Shown: in pieces, positions 15,552-23,654 of the stretch | Layout: every line of letters starts with the position of its first letter | Position numbering within the stretch: the stretch's first letter is position 1 | NCBI RefSeq assembly: GCF_028288225.1 | Contig: NZ_JAQBOC010000094.1 | Span: 101,564 to 165,563 of the forward strand | From: Mucilaginibacter sp. | GTDB lineage: Bacteria > Bacteroidota > Bacteroidia > Sphingobacteriales > Sphingobacteriaceae | Length of the DNA: 64,000 nucleotides | Direction: 5' to 3' | Made by a program: the position numbers and the translations under genes | Notes under the pieces: generated by a model | Told to the model about the DNA's origin: nothing | Databases searched by the model: none | Seen by the model: the letters and a program-made list of their open reading frames with translations, nothing else

Positions 15552-15627
15552 ACAGAAGCAAGACAATAAGAGTCGGGATCCAAGACTAATTTTTCTTGAT
15601 TCTTGCTTTCTTGATTCTTGAATCTAA
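15552..15627. repeat. Word-repeat spacer, CTTGATT vocabulary
   Basis: Left part (15552-15587): AGAAGCAAGACAATAAGAG and CCAAGAC. Right part (15589-15627): TTCTTGATTCTTGCTTT and CTTGATTCTTGAATC. The complementarity is loose. It lies between iscU and iscA. Confidence 0.55.
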
Positions 15628-15635
15628 TTAAAACA

Positions 15636-15962
15636 ATGATAACAATAACTGATAAAGCAAAAAGTAAAATAGATAACCTCATGACTGACTCGGGGCTTGA
15701 TGCTTCGTATTTTCTGCGGGTATCTGTTCAGGGAGGTGGATGCTCAGGCTTATCATACAACCTTGATTTTGATAACGAAATAAAAAAAGGGGACCAGTTT
15801 TTTGAAGATCGCGGCATCCGCATAGCTTTGGATATGAAATCGTTCCTTTACCTTGCCGGCACAGAGCTTGATTTTTCGGACGGATTAAATGGCAAGGGCT
15901 TTAACTTCCACAACCCTAATGCAAGCCGGACTTGCGGCTGCGGGGAAAGTTTTTCGGTGTAA
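15636..15962 (+). CDS. iscA: A-type iron-sulfur carrier IscA/ErpA-like
   Basis: The product is 108 aa from the ATG at 15636 (MITITDKAKSKIDNLMTDSG); an earlier ATG at 15618 adds six residues without family support. The three conserved cysteines are present in GGCSGLSYNLDF (about residue 36) and TCGCGESFSV near the C-terminus. The protein carries clusters or iron from IscU to target proteins. It is the last gene of the isc operon and is closed by a strong terminator. Whether it corresponds functionally to IscA or ErpA cannot be decided from sequence alone. Confidence 0.92.
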   Translation: MITITDKAKSKIDNLMTDSGLDASYFLRVSVQGGGCSGLSYNLDFDNEIKKGDQFFEDRGIRIALDMKSFLYLAGTELDFSDGLNGKGFNFHNPNASRTCGCGESFSV

Positions 15963-15981
15963 CCCTGATATTTCTATAAAA

Positions 15982-16013
15982 CAAAGAAGGCGCCAATTGG
16001 CGCCTTCTTTGTT
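15982..16013. terminator. Bidirectional intrinsic terminator after iscA
   Basis: ACAAAGAAGGCGCC (15982-15995) pairs perfectly with GGCGCCTTCTTTGT (16000-16013) around an AATT loop, followed by TTTATT. It is the strongest stem in the window. Confidence 0.93.
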
Positions 16014-16033
16014 TTATTACCTTCTCTTCCCCG

Positions 16034-16055
16034 TTGGCTGTGTCCCCACAGCCAA
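16034..16055. repeat. REP hairpin copy 1 (transposase 3' side)
   Basis: TTGGCTGTG-TCCC-CACAGCCAA, a 9-bp stem with a 4-nt loop, preceded by CTCTTCCCCG. It lies 12 bp beyond the stop codon of the RAYT gene. Sequence similarity to copy 2 continues through ACAGGACATT into the 3' end of the gene. Confidence 0.85.
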
Positions 16056-16066
16056 TCACAGGACAT

Positions 16067-16588
16067 TTATAGTACATCCATATAATGTGTTAACCAGTCG
16101 AAACGATTATCGCCCTGTTCATAAAAAGAACAGGAAGAAAAATAATAATCATTAGGGTCAATTACCAAATTCCAATGAGGCTGTAATGGGTTATAATGTG
16201 TATAGCTCAATTTCTGCTCCAATATTTTTCTATCGTACATTATAACCGGCAATGCATTCTTCCGCCAAAACTGATGATCACGACTATTACGATCAACTTT
16301 AAATTTATTTAATAATGGACTGTCTATCGTTCTAAGCTCTTTTAGAAATTCATGCCCGGTAAATTTCATAAAGCTTGCATGAGGCATTTCTTTGCCATTT
16401 TTAGCTTTACATTCCCATAGTACATGAATATGGTTTGGCATTATGACAAAGCCATAAACTATCAACTTCTCTCTTTTAACAAGATGAATAAGGCTGTCTA
16501 ATACAATTTGCTTAAACCGATCTGTTTCTAAAAGAGGGATCCAGTCAAGAATTGCAACTGTATAAAAGTAGACGGTGTTTAATTCCAT
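16067..16588 (-). CDS. REP-associated tyrosine transposase (RAYT)
   Basis: This 173-aa protein is of the Y1/IS200-like HuH family that processes single-stranded REP hairpins. The metal-binding HuH motif is visible in VIMPNHIHVLWE (about residue 52), and the catalytic tyrosine is probably in KLSYTHYNPLQPHW (about 130), followed by YYFSSCSFYE. The size and the 'YNPL' motif are those of domesticated RAYTs rather than mobile IS200 elements. Three copies of the hairpin TTGGCTGTG/CACAGCCAA flank it, one just after its stop and two upstream. Such genes spread or maintain REPs in bacterial spacers; it is likely intact. Confidence 0.92.
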   Translation of the reverse strand: MELNTVYFYTVAILDWIPLLETDRFKQIVLDSLIHLVKREKLIVYGFVIMPNHIHVLWECKAKNGKEMPHASFMKFTGHEFLKELRTIDSPLLNKFKVDRNSRDHQFWRKNALPVIMYDRKILEQKLSYTHYNPLQPHWNLVIDPNDYYFSSCSFYEQGDNRFDWLTHYMDVL

Positions 16589-16657
16589 ATATGAAGATAA
16601 TAGTTTTCAGATATTTCTTCAAACCAATATATTTTCTGCCTTAGCTCCCCCCTCCCG

Positions 16658-16679
16658 TTGGCTGTGTCCTCACAGCCAA
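16658..16679. repeat. REP hairpin copy 2 with a copy of the transposase 3' end
   Basis: TTGGCTGTG-TCCT-CACAGCCAA, followed by CACCAGGACATT and a run (to about 16738) that matches the 3' end of the RAYT gene (ATCCATATA..TATTAACAAG). The direct copy suggests a past duplication of the element end. The short frame that crosses it (16579-16779 minus) is a relic, not a gene. Confidence 0.8.
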
Positions 16680-16807
16680 CCACCAGGACATTCACATCAT
16701 ATCCATCATCATATCCATATAGTATATTAACAAGTTTACGTTTACCCGCTGGCACATTTCTATCTGTTGAATAAATCAAACTAATACATTTTCGATTAGC
16801 ATGGTGA

Positions 16808-16829
16808 TTGGCTGTGAGGACACAGCCAA
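16808..16829. repeat. REP hairpin copy 3, inverted
   Basis: TTGGCTGTG-AGGA-CACAGCCAA followed by CGGGGAAGAG, i.e. the same unit as copy 1 on the other strand. Copies 2 and 3 form an inverted pair about 130 bp apart, like a REPIN doublet. Confidence 0.85.
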
Positions 16830-16842
16830 CGGGGAAGAGAAA

Positions 16843-16874
16843 ACTAAAAGACCCGATAAATTGGGTCTTTTAGT
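16843..16874 (-). terminator. Intrinsic terminator of the SnoaL-repeat gene
   Basis: ACTAAAAGACCC (16843-16854) pairs perfectly with GGGTCTTTTAGT (16863-16874) around an 8-nt loop; on the minus strand it is followed by TTTTCTC. It lies 3 bp after the stop codon of the gene at 16878. Confidence 0.8.
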
Positions 16875-16877
16875 GGT

Positions 16878-17609
16878 TTAAAACATCCCATTTCCATGCG
16901 CCATTACCTCTGGCACCTCCTGCTCCACGCTCCAGTGTTCAGTAATTTTATTTACATCAACTCTGAATATGTGTATTTGTGCAAAGGTTTTACCCGAAGT
17001 AATACATTCACAATGCGCAACAACGAAATTGCCTTCGCCGATAATCCTGTGAACTTTGATCGTACTATCCATTTTGCTTAGCAATCTGTTTGCAGTATTA
17101 TGTTCTGCATAGTCGGCTGCTAAATAATTGTTAGCGGCATCTCCTTTTTCAAACACATTCTTGAAAAAATCGCTGATCAAGCTTTTACTCATATTTGCAT
17201 CAGCAGTTTCATCAATTACAGTTGTTCCATTGGTCATGGTAACCCTATCTTCATCCTCATCTGTTAAAGTTTGTCCTGCATCCCAATGTTCAGCTATTTT
17301 GCCATCTGCCAGCCTGAACAGGTCAATTACAGCCACTCTTTGTCCCATAAATTTAATATCGAGGTGGGCTGCCACTAAATCGCCATCAGCTATCACCCTC
17401 ATTACGGGTGATGGCCCTTGTTCCGCAGGTTTAGGTAGTGTTTTAAGAAAGGCTAACATTTCTAACAAGCCTTCCTTTCCATCTTTAACTATGGGACTAT
17501 GCTGGATATAGTTCTCGCTTACATAGCTATCAACCAATGAAAGGTCAAGATCACGGATTATCTTGCGGTAACATTCTAATACTATTGTTTTATTGGATTT
17601 CTGTTCCAT
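16878..17609 (-). CDS. Double SnoaL-like (NTF2-fold) protein
   Basis: This 243-aa protein contains two copies of a SnoaL-like alpha+beta barrel. The first (about 5-125: VLECYRKIIRDLDLSLVDSYVSENYIQHSPIVKDG ... VIDLFRLADGKIAEHWD) and the second (about 140-235: SLISDFFKNVFEKGDAANNYLAADYAEHNT ... IHIFRVDVNKITEHWS) both end with the family motif 'hfRhxxgKIxEHWd'. These folds act as polyketide cyclases, isomerases or simple binding domains; no substrate can be named. It is a stand-alone gene with its own terminator. Internal duplication is clear. Confidence 0.85.
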   Translation of the reverse strand: MEQKSNKTIVLECYRKIIRDLDLSLVDSYVSENYIQHSPIVKDGKEGLLEMLAFLKTLPKPAEQGPSPVMRVIADGDLVAAHLDIKFMGQRVAVIDLFRLADGKIAEHWDAGQTLTDEDEDRVTMTNGTTVIDETADANMSKSLISDFFKNVFEKGDAANNYLAADYAEHNTANRLLSKMDSTIKVHRIIGEGNFVVAHCECITSGKTFAQIHIFRVDVNKITEHWSVEQEVPEVMAHGNGMF

Positions 17610-17926
17610 AAATTTTTATTCTGATAACAGAGCCATAGCAATAAACTGGCTATGACTCTATATAAATTATTAAGTGATTTTAATTAAAATTGAATTGTGG
17701 CTATTGAAAAAAATAGCAATGTAAAGCCTTGTGCTGGTTAATAAACCAGCGTTTACATAACCTGTTTAGCAGGCCGGATTCTTGGCAATCCTTATTTGAT
17801 ATGTAGTGAAAGCAATTATGTTGTAAATGTAAAAAATAATCGGTGTAATCACTCCAAATAAAATCAGTGCATCAATTAATAAAAATAAATTAGCTTTGTT
17901 TATATTATAAAACCCCTTTTAATTGA
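17610..17926. other. Divergent spacer with promoter of the acyl-CoA synthetase gene
   Basis: This 317-bp AT-rich gap holds a TAGCTTTG -7 box at 17891-17898, 28 nt before the start of the acyl-CoA synthetase gene. Nothing else is recognised: no open frame with good features, no strong hairpin and no word repeat. Confidence 0.5.
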
Positions 17927-19840
17927 ATGAACACGGCATCTGAACGATCAACTATTCCCAGTCTTATCCGCAACATTGTAAAAAACATTCATCCAGATAC
18001 GCAAACCTTCATGACTCACAAAGTTGGTGATGTATGGGTTGAGATAAGTTACAGGCAGGCATTAGAGAAAATAGATGCCATTTCGGCCTGGTTACTTAAT
18101 ATCGGCATTAAAAAAGGCGACCGCTTAGCTTTAATAATTGAAAACGGTCCGGATTATATTTATTACGACCAGGCACTGCAGCAAATTGGGGCAATAAATA
18201 CATCAATATACCCTACTCTTTCAGAAACAGAAATTGAATATATTTTAAATGATTCCGGCGCCAAAACTCTTTTGGTGGGCAATCCTTTTTTGTTACGTAA
18301 AATTGTTAAAATTGCCAATAATTGCCCGGCATTGATCAGGATAATTCCGGCATTTGATGATTTTGAAAAATCAATAGCAAAGTTAAGCCTTAATGCAGGT
18401 GTCGTAAGCTTTAAACAGGTAATTGACGAAGGTTTAAAAATGGACGACCAATATACTTCGGCCATAAACGGCGCACGTGAAGCTATTTTGCCATCTGATG
18501 TATCCTGTTTAATTTATACCTCGGGCACAACCGGCATACCTAAAGGGGTTATGCTTACGCATTTTAACCTTACCGAAAATGCAAGGAACAGCCTGATCCA
18601 GATTCCAATTATTGAGACTTCGGATATTTTCCTGTCCTTTTTGCCATTATCACATGTATTTGAGCGTACTGCTACCTATCATATTTGCCTTTATACTGGC
18701 AGCCGTATGGCCTTTGCACAAAGCCTTGATCTGCTTGCAAAAAACATGGCTGAAGTTAGACCAACTATAATGAATTGTGTCCCCCGGCTTTTAGAGCGCA
18801 TTCATGACAAAGCCATGAAAAATGGCACAAGTGCAGGTGCCGTTAAATCAAAAATATTTTTGTGGGCGCTTAAAATTGGCAGGGAAGTACGCCTTGCAAA
18901 TGAAGCCGGTAAAGACCCAGGATTTATACTTAGCCAGCAGCACAAAATTGCTGATAAACTGGTATTCAGTAAAATAAAAGAAAAAACGGGAGGACGTTTA
19001 AAAATTATGCTCTCTGGCGGGGGTGCGTTGCCTAAAAACATAGGCGAGTTTTTCGGCGACCTGGGAATAAAAGTACTGGAAGGCTTCGGGCTAACTGAAA
19101 CATCGCCCGTAATGTCTGTTACCGAAACCCACCGGATAATTTATGGTACCGTTGGCCGCATAATTCCGGGAATTGAGGTTGCCATACAAAATGTGGATAC
19201 CAAACAGATTTATACCATACAAACACATGATACTTTTAAAGAGAATTTCCAGTCGGAAGAGGGCGAGATAATTGTGCGTGGGCATTGTGTTATGAAAGGC
19301 TATTGGAACAAACCGGAAGAGACCGCCTCGGTAATTGATCCTGACGGATGGTTCCATACCGGAGATATTGGGCGTTATTTCAGAGGAAATCTGCAGATAA
19401 CAGACAGGCTGAAAAATATGCTGGTAAATGCTTATGGTAAAAATATATACCCAACCCCGGTTGAAAATACCTATTTAAAGAGCCCAAAGATTGAACAGCT
19501 ATTTTTAATTGGTGACAAGAGAGAATCCATAACTGCTATTATAGTACCCTCAAAGGAAATTTTGCAGGAAACATTTAATTTAAGCCATGAGTTTTTTGAA
19601 AAGCCGGATGTATTTATTGACGACAAAGAGATTATCGATTGGATTGGCCAGGATGTAAAAAAATATTCAAACGAGCTTGCTAAATTTGAGCGGATAAAAA
19701 ACTTTAAGGTAAAACGTAACCCTTTCAGCATTGAGGATGGCGAAATAACACCTACCATGAAAGCCAAGCGCAAAGTGATTGAAAAGAAATACGCAAAAGC
19801 TATTGATGAAATGTATACATGGGAAACCGAAGCGGATTGA
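17927..19840 (+). CDS. Long-chain acyl-CoA synthetase (AMP-forming)
   Basis: This 637-aa adenylate-forming enzyme activates fatty acids to acyl-CoA with ATP. The core motifs are in order: YTSGTTGIPKGVMLTH (P-loop, about residue 200), GFGLTETSP (about 390), WFHTGDIG (about 482) and DRLKNMLVNAYGKNIYP (hinge, about 500). The C-terminal 'GEITPTMKAKRKVIEKKY' is typical of the bacterial long-chain (FAA/FadD15-like) subgroup. The length fits that subgroup. No signal or membrane segment is evident. It is preceded by its own promoter box and followed by a word-repeat spacer. Confidence 0.93.
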   Translation: MNTASERSTIPSLIRNIVKNIHPDTQTFMTHKVGDVWVEISYRQALEKIDAISAWLLNIGIKKGDRLALIIENGPDYIYYDQALQQIGAINTSIYPTLSETEIEYILNDSGAKTLLVGNPFLLRKIVKIANNCPALIRIIPAFDDFEKSIAKLSLNAGVVSFKQVIDEGLKMDDQYTSAINGAREAILPSDVSCLIYTSGTTGIPKGVMLTHFNLTENARNSLIQIPIIETSDIFLSFLPLSHVFERTATYHICLYTGSRMAFAQSLDLLAKNMAEVRPTIMNCVPRLLERIHDKAMKNGTSAGAVKSKIFLWALKIGREVRLANEAGKDPGFILSQQHKIADKLVFSKIKEKTGGRLKIMLSGGGALPKNIGEFFGDLGIKVLEGFGLTETSPVMSVTETHRIIYGTVGRIIPGIEVAIQNVDTKQIYTIQTHDTFKENFQSEEGEIIVRGHCVMKGYWNKPEETASVIDPDGWFHTGDIGRYFRGNLQITDRLKNMLVNAYGKNIYPTPVENTYLKSPKIEQLFLIGDKRESITAIIVPSKEILQETFNLSHEFFEKPDVFIDDKEIIDWIGQDVKKYSNELAKFERIKNFKVKRNPFSIEDGEITPTMKAKRKVIEKKYAKAIDEMYTWETEAD

Positions 19841-19995
19841 TTTGAAAATTTGATGATGTGGGTTGATTTGAAGATGCGTTGATTTGAGAATTTGAAGATT
19901 TAAAAATCAACTTCATTTCATATTGCACAAACAGGTTCATTTTCAAATCTTAAAATTTCCAAATTTTCAAATCAATCAACATTTTCAAATCAAAA
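19841..19995. repeat. Paired word-repeat spacer, TTTGAAGAT vocabulary
   Basis: Left arm (about 19841-19903): TTGATTTGAAAATTTGATGA, GTTGATTTGAAGATGCG, TTTGAGAATTTGAAGATTTA. Right arm (about 19908-19995): AATCAACTTCATTTC, TTTTCAAATCTTAAAATTTC, TTTTCAAATCAATCAAC. It fills the whole 158-bp gap. The same words recur at 27480-27566. Confidence 0.8.
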
Positions 19996-19998
19996 CAA

Positions 19999-20727
19999 GT
20001 GTTTAAAGAACTGCTAACCATCAGCGAATATCCAAACCTTTCGCTGTTATCAAAATCTACCTTTGTTGAAAAAACAGGCAGATTATTGAAAATCTACGGG
20101 TTGGTTTTTCTTGTTATAATATTAGTTGTACCGTTAATTTTAGCAACAGATCAGTTTGTTACACACGTGCTTCATTTTAAAGCTATTAACCAGGTACAAA
20201 AAAATGAGATGAGTCATTTTTTTCATAAACTGGGCTATTGGAAAGCTGCACTTTATATCTGCCTCGTAGGTCCGTTGCTGGAAGAAATAGTATTCAGGTT
20301 GCCCTTATCATTAAAAAAAAAACATATTGCCATAGCATTTGCTGCTGCTGCTGCGTTTTTATTTGCCGGATTCTTATTCCGCAATATTACCAGTCAGTTA
20401 ATAAATTTTGGCATCAGGCTTTCAATATCAGCTGCCATTTACTTTATCTGCATATTCCTGGTACCAAATAACCTTTCAATTATTGATCACCGTTTTCGTA
20501 AACAACTAATAATTTTATCAATGTGCCTGTTTGGGTTAATGCACATCGGCAATTACTCCCCTATCCAATGGCCATTGATCTTGCTCTATCCCATATACAT
20601 AATCCCGCAACTTTGCATGGGTTGGGGTATTACGTATCTCCGCTTTAAAAATGGTTTTTGGTGGGGATTTGCCCTGCACTGTATTATCAACTCAGTTTCT
20701 GTACTCCTTTCAGCAGGGCGGGTTTAA
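19999..20727 (+). CDS. CPBP-family intramembrane metalloprotease
   Basis: This 242-aa membrane protein has about six hydrophobic segments. The CPBP (Rce1-like) signature is visible: GPLLEEIVFRLPL (the EExxxR motif, about residue 95), FGLMHIGN (second catalytic His region, about 180) and FALHCIINS (third motif, about 232). Members cleave prenylated or small membrane peptides, or act in stress and bacteriocin immunity; the substrate here is unknown. The start is a GTG at 19999, immediately after the spacer repeat. It stands alone. Confidence 0.85.
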   Translation: MFKELLTISEYPNLSLLSKSTFVEKTGRLLKIYGLVFLVIILVVPLILATDQFVTHVLHFKAINQVQKNEMSHFFHKLGYWKAALYICLVGPLLEEIVFRLPLSLKKKHIAIAFAAAAAFLFAGFLFRNITSQLINFGIRLSISAAIYFICIFLVPNNLSIIDHRFRKQLIILSMCLFGLMHIGNYSPIQWPLILLYPIYIIPQLCMGWGITYLRFKNGFWWGFALHCIINSVSVLLSAGRV

Positions 20728-20756
20728 GGCTAGTGTCGTATCAATCATGAATTGAC

Positions 20757-20805
20757 GCTTAGACTTGAGTCGAAAGTCCTGAGTTCTAAGTCAGAAAAAG
20801 ACAAA
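20757..20805. repeat. Word repeat, AAGTCCGGAGTCTT-like vocabulary (decayed)
   Basis: TAGACTTGAGTCGAAAGTCC TGAGTTCTAAGTCAG in 7-nt steps between convergent genes. The opposing arm is weak (GACTTAATACTGCTCC). Related words are complete at 39760-39843 and 57578-57851. Confidence 0.5.
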
Positions 20806-20889
20806 ATTTGACTTAATACTGCTCCTATTTTGGCTTACCTGCTTTAATGAATATTTTGGGATGTTTGTTTCTGTTAGTTGATTCATTTG

Positions 20890-21573
20890 CTACAAAAATT
20901 CAAGTATATCCTTAATTGCAATCACGCTGTTAAACCTTTCATGTTCAATGGTATGTTCAATTTGCTCATGGGCCCAGGTAATATGGTAAGGAACATGTAC
21001 AGCATAGCCACCAGCCTTCAGTACAGGTAATATATCGCTTTTTAAGGAGTTGCCTACCATCATTAATTCATCCGGCTGGATATCAAGGTGCCTGATCAGC
21101 TTAAGGTAATTAGCATCATCCTTTTCAGACATGATTTCGATATGATGGAAATAATGGCTCAGGTTTGATTTTTTTAGCTTCCGTTCCTGGTCAAGCAAAT
21201 CGCCTTTTGTGGCAACAACCAGGCGGTATTTACTTTTTAATGTTTCCAGCACATCCTCAACCCCATCCAGCAGTTCAATTGGCTGATTAAGCATTTGCTT
21301 TCCCAACTCTAATATCGCCCCAACTACTTCTGTACTTATGGTTTTATTTGAGATCCTTAAAGCAGTTTCAATCATCGAAAGCACAAACCCCTTTATGCCG
21401 TAGCCATATAAAATAAGGTTTTCAATCTCTGTTTTCAGTAACTCCCGCTCTAACTCGCGCTGTGACGAATATCCGCCCAGTAAATTGTAAAACTGCTCTT
21501 CTGTTTGCCGGTAATAGGGTTCATTTACCCATAAGGTATCATCGGCATCAAATGCAATTACTTTTAATTTCAT
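20890..21573 (-). CDS. HAD-superfamily hydrolase
   Basis: The product is 227 aa from the ATG at 21573 (MKLKVIAFDADDTLW); a TTG start at 21609 would run into a palindrome and is rejected. The nucleophile motif DADDTLW (residues 9-15), the motif II threonine in VATKGD, a lysine in RKLKKSNLSHYF and the acidic motif MVGNSLKSDI mark a phosphatase-type HAD enzyme with a helical cap (about 20-95). The substrate is unknown; sugar phosphates or phosphoglycolate are usual. Upstream lies a -7 box (TAGATTTG, 21625-21632) overlapping a perfect 16-bp palindrome. Confidence 0.88.
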   Translation of the reverse strand: MKLKVIAFDADDTLWVNEPYYRQTEEQFYNLLGGYSSQRELERELLKTEIENLILYGYGIKGFVLSMIETALRISNKTISTEVVGAILELGKQMLNQPIELLDGVEDVLETLKSKYRLVVATKGDLLDQERKLKKSNLSHYFHHIEIMSEKDDANYLKLIRHLDIQPDELMMVGNSLKSDILPVLKAGGYAVHVPYHITWAHEQIEHTIEHERFNSVIAIKDILEFL

Positions 21574-21598
21574 ATTCAAAGATATATGCTCCGGTTGA

Positions 21599-21631
21599 AG
21601 ATTTGTCAACTTTTAAAAAGTTGACAAATCT
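21599..21631. promoter_or_regulatory. Perfect 16-bp palindrome overlapping the HAD gene promoter
   Basis: AGATTTGTCAACTTTT (21599-21614) is mirrored exactly by AAAAGTTGACAAATCT (21616-21631) around one base. On the minus strand its outer edge overlaps TAGATTTG (21625-21632), a -7 box for the HAD gene. It sits between that gene and a divergent 52-codon ORF. An operator is the simplest reading; a cruciform or 5'-UTR hairpin is also possible. Confidence 0.65.
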
Positions 21632-21655
21632 AAGCTGTACTTTTATCGCTTAAAA

Positions 21656-21814
21656 ATGAAAAAAATAAATGGTAGTCAACCCAAAGACGAGACAGAGCGG
21701 ATAATGACTAACCCGTATCTCGCTAAAAAATTAATTCAAAGCAGAAAAGATGGGGAGCAAGGAAAAGGGATAAAGATTTCGATTGAAGAGTTGGCTAAAT
21801 ATTTCAAAATTTGA
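21656..21814 (+). CDS. Short orphan ORF, antitoxin-like tail
   Basis: A 52-codon frame starts ATG at 21656 (MKKINGSQPKDETERIMTNP) and ends with KGIKISIEELAKYFKI. The 'nPyLaKkLIqSRkdG...kIsieELakyf' pattern resembles the C-terminal toxin-wrapping tail of small antitoxins in Bacteroidota, but the DNA-binding part is missing and no toxin follows. It may be a small regulator, a remnant of a toxin-antitoxin pair, or spurious. The palindrome just upstream supports a regulated or autoregulated unit. Confidence 0.45.
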   Translation: MKKINGSQPKDETERIMTNPYLAKKLIQSRKDGEQGKGIKISIEELAKYFKI

Positions 21815-21818
21815 TATT

Positions 21819-21853
21819 AATCTTAAATCTCCTGTCTCAAATCTCACATCTCT
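21819..21853. repeat. Word repeat, AATCTC vocabulary
   Basis: CTTAAATCTCCTGTCTCAAATCTCACATCTC, resembling the right arm of the AGAGATT family (10433-10466). No left arm is visible. Confidence 0.5.
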
Positions 21854-21877
21854 TACCCACCCTCTCCAAAAAAACGC

Positions 21878-21885
21878 TATTTTTG
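21878..21885 (+). promoter_or_regulatory. -7 promoter box of lysS
   Basis: TATTTTTG, 16 nt before the lysS ATG, giving a leader of about 10 nt if used. Confidence 0.5.
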
Positions 21886-21901
21886 CACCTTTATTAAAAA
21901 T

Positions 21902-23623
21902 ATGAGTACTGCCCTATCCGAACAGGAAATTTTACGCCGCGAATCATTACAGCAATTACGCGCATTAGGTATTAATCCGTATCCCGCCGAAGAATATAAA
22001 GTAACTGCCTTTGCGCAGGATATTACCGACAATTTTAATCGTTTCCCAGATCATTATAAAAAGGTTACCCTGGCCGGCCGCATTATGACGCGCCGCATTA
22101 TGGGGAATGCTTCATTTGCAGAGCTGCAGGATTCAACAGGCCGGATGCAGATCTATCTAAAACGCGACGATATTTGCCCCGGTGAGGACAAAACTTTATA
22201 TAATACTGTATTTAAGAAACTACTGGATATTGGCGATTATATCGGCATAAAAGGCTTTGTATTTTTAACTCAAACAGGAGAGATCTCTGTACACGTACAG
22301 GAATTGATGCTATTATCGAAAGCATTAAAACCATTACCGGTTGTAAAGCGTGATGAAGAAGGGAATATACATGATGCTTTTACTGATCCTGAATTACGTT
22401 ACCGCCAGCGCTATGTTGACCTTACCGTTAACCCGGAGTACAAGCAAATTTTTATAAAGCGCTCAAAAGTGATCAGCAGCATGCGCGAGTACTTTAACAA
22501 GAAGGGCTGGATGGAAGTGGAAACCCCAATATTACAGCCTGTGCATGGTGGTGCAGCGGCACGTCCGTTTAGCACACACCACAACACGCTTGATATGCCT
22601 TTATTTTTGCGCATAGCTAATGAGCTGTATTTAAAACGACTTATTGTAGCCGGTTTTGATGGGGTTTATGAGTTTGGGAAGATGTTCCGTAATGAGGGAA
22701 TGGACCGCACCCACAACCCGGAATTTACCAGCATGGAAATTTACGTGGCCTATAAAGACTATAACTGGATGATGGCCATGGTTGAAGAGTGTTTGGAAAT
22801 TGTTGCCCGCACTGTGAATGGTATCCCTGTAGTACAGGTAGGCGCCAATGAGATAAATTTTGCAGGGCCGTACGAAAAACTATCCATGTACGATTCCATT
22901 CTGAAATATACCGGCATTGATGTTTCAGCTATGGATGAAGCTGCATTACGTGAAACCTGTAGAGACCTCGGTATTGAAGTTAACCCTTCAATGGGTAAAG
23001 GCAAGCTGATTGATGAGATCTTTAGCGCTAAAGTTGAAGCTAACCTCATTCAGCCAACTTATATTACCGACTACCCTATTGAGATGACGCCGCTTGCCAA
23101 AAAGCACCGTACAAAAGAGGGACTGGTTGAGCGTTTTGAGTTGTTTGTAAACGGCAAAGAAATTGCCAATGCATATTCTGAGTTAAATGACGCCATTGAC
23201 CAGCGTGAACGCCTGGAAGAGCAGCTGATATTAGCCGGCCGTGGTGATGATGAGGCAATGGCTATGGATGATGACTTTTTACGCGCATTGGAATACGGTA
23301 TGCCGCCAACATCAGGACTGGGAATTGGTATTGACCGTTTGGTTATGCTGATGACCAATCAAAGCGCTATACAAGAAGTATTATTCTTTCCGCAGATGCG
23401 CCCGGAGAAAAAGGCAAAAACGGTTACGGCAGATGATTTTTTACATATTGGCGTACCTGCCGAATGGGTACCTGTATTAAACAAAATGGGCATTAATACG
23501 CTTGAGGATTTAAAAGCTGCCAACCCAAACAAAGTGTTTAATGATTTGGGCGGAATGCGTAAAAAGTTAAAGCTCGATATCACCCTGCCTTCAAAAGAAC
23601 TGGTAATGGCCTGGTTTGCGTAA
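21902..23623 (+). CDS. lysS: Lysyl-tRNA synthetase, class II
   Basis: This 573-aa enzyme charges tRNA-Lys. The N-terminal OB-fold anticodon domain (about 55-150) holds VTLAGRIMTRRIMGNASFAELQD. The class II core has motif 1 near 'YFNKKGWMEVETPILQPVHGGAAARPF', motif 2 'FRNEGMDRTHNPEFTSMEIY' (about 260) and motif 3 'GLGIGIDRLVMLMT' (about 475). After the usual end of bacterial LysS (FFPQMRPE) about 70 residues follow (TADDFLHIGVPAEWVPVLNK ...), helical and with a 'GINTLEDLKAANPNKVFNDLGG' helix-hairpin-helix look. From memory such tails occur in Bacteroidota LysS. Confidence 0.96.
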   Translation: MSTALSEQEILRRESLQQLRALGINPYPAEEYKVTAFAQDITDNFNRFPDHYKKVTLAGRIMTRRIMGNASFAELQDSTGRMQIYLKRDDICPGEDKTLYNTVFKKLLDIGDYIGIKGFVFLTQTGEISVHVQELMLLSKALKPLPVVKRDEEGNIHDAFTDPELRYRQRYVDLTVNPEYKQIFIKRSKVISSMREYFNKKGWMEVETPILQPVHGGAAARPFSTHHNTLDMPLFLRIANELYLKRLIVAGFDGVYEFGKMFRNEGMDRTHNPEFTSMEIYVAYKDYNWMMAMVEECLEIVARTVNGIPVVQVGANEINFAGPYEKLSMYDSILKYTGIDVSAMDEAALRETCRDLGIEVNPSMGKGKLIDEIFSAKVEANLIQPTYITDYPIEMTPLAKKHRTKEGLVERFELFVNGKEIANAYSELNDAIDQRERLEEQLILAGRGDDEAMAMDDDFLRALEYGMPPTSGLGIGIDRLVMLMTNQSAIQEVLFFPQMRPEKKAKTVTADDFLHIGVPAEWVPVLNKMGINTLEDLKAANPNKVFNDLGGMRKKLKLDITLPSKELVMAWFA

Positions 23624-23654
23624 TATCCTTCAAATTAAAGAGATCGATAATTAA

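Noticed and set aside
16579..16779. Minus-strand 66-codon frame upstream of the transposase
   Set aside because: It is made of the copied 3' end of the transposase plus a REP hairpin; treated as a relic.
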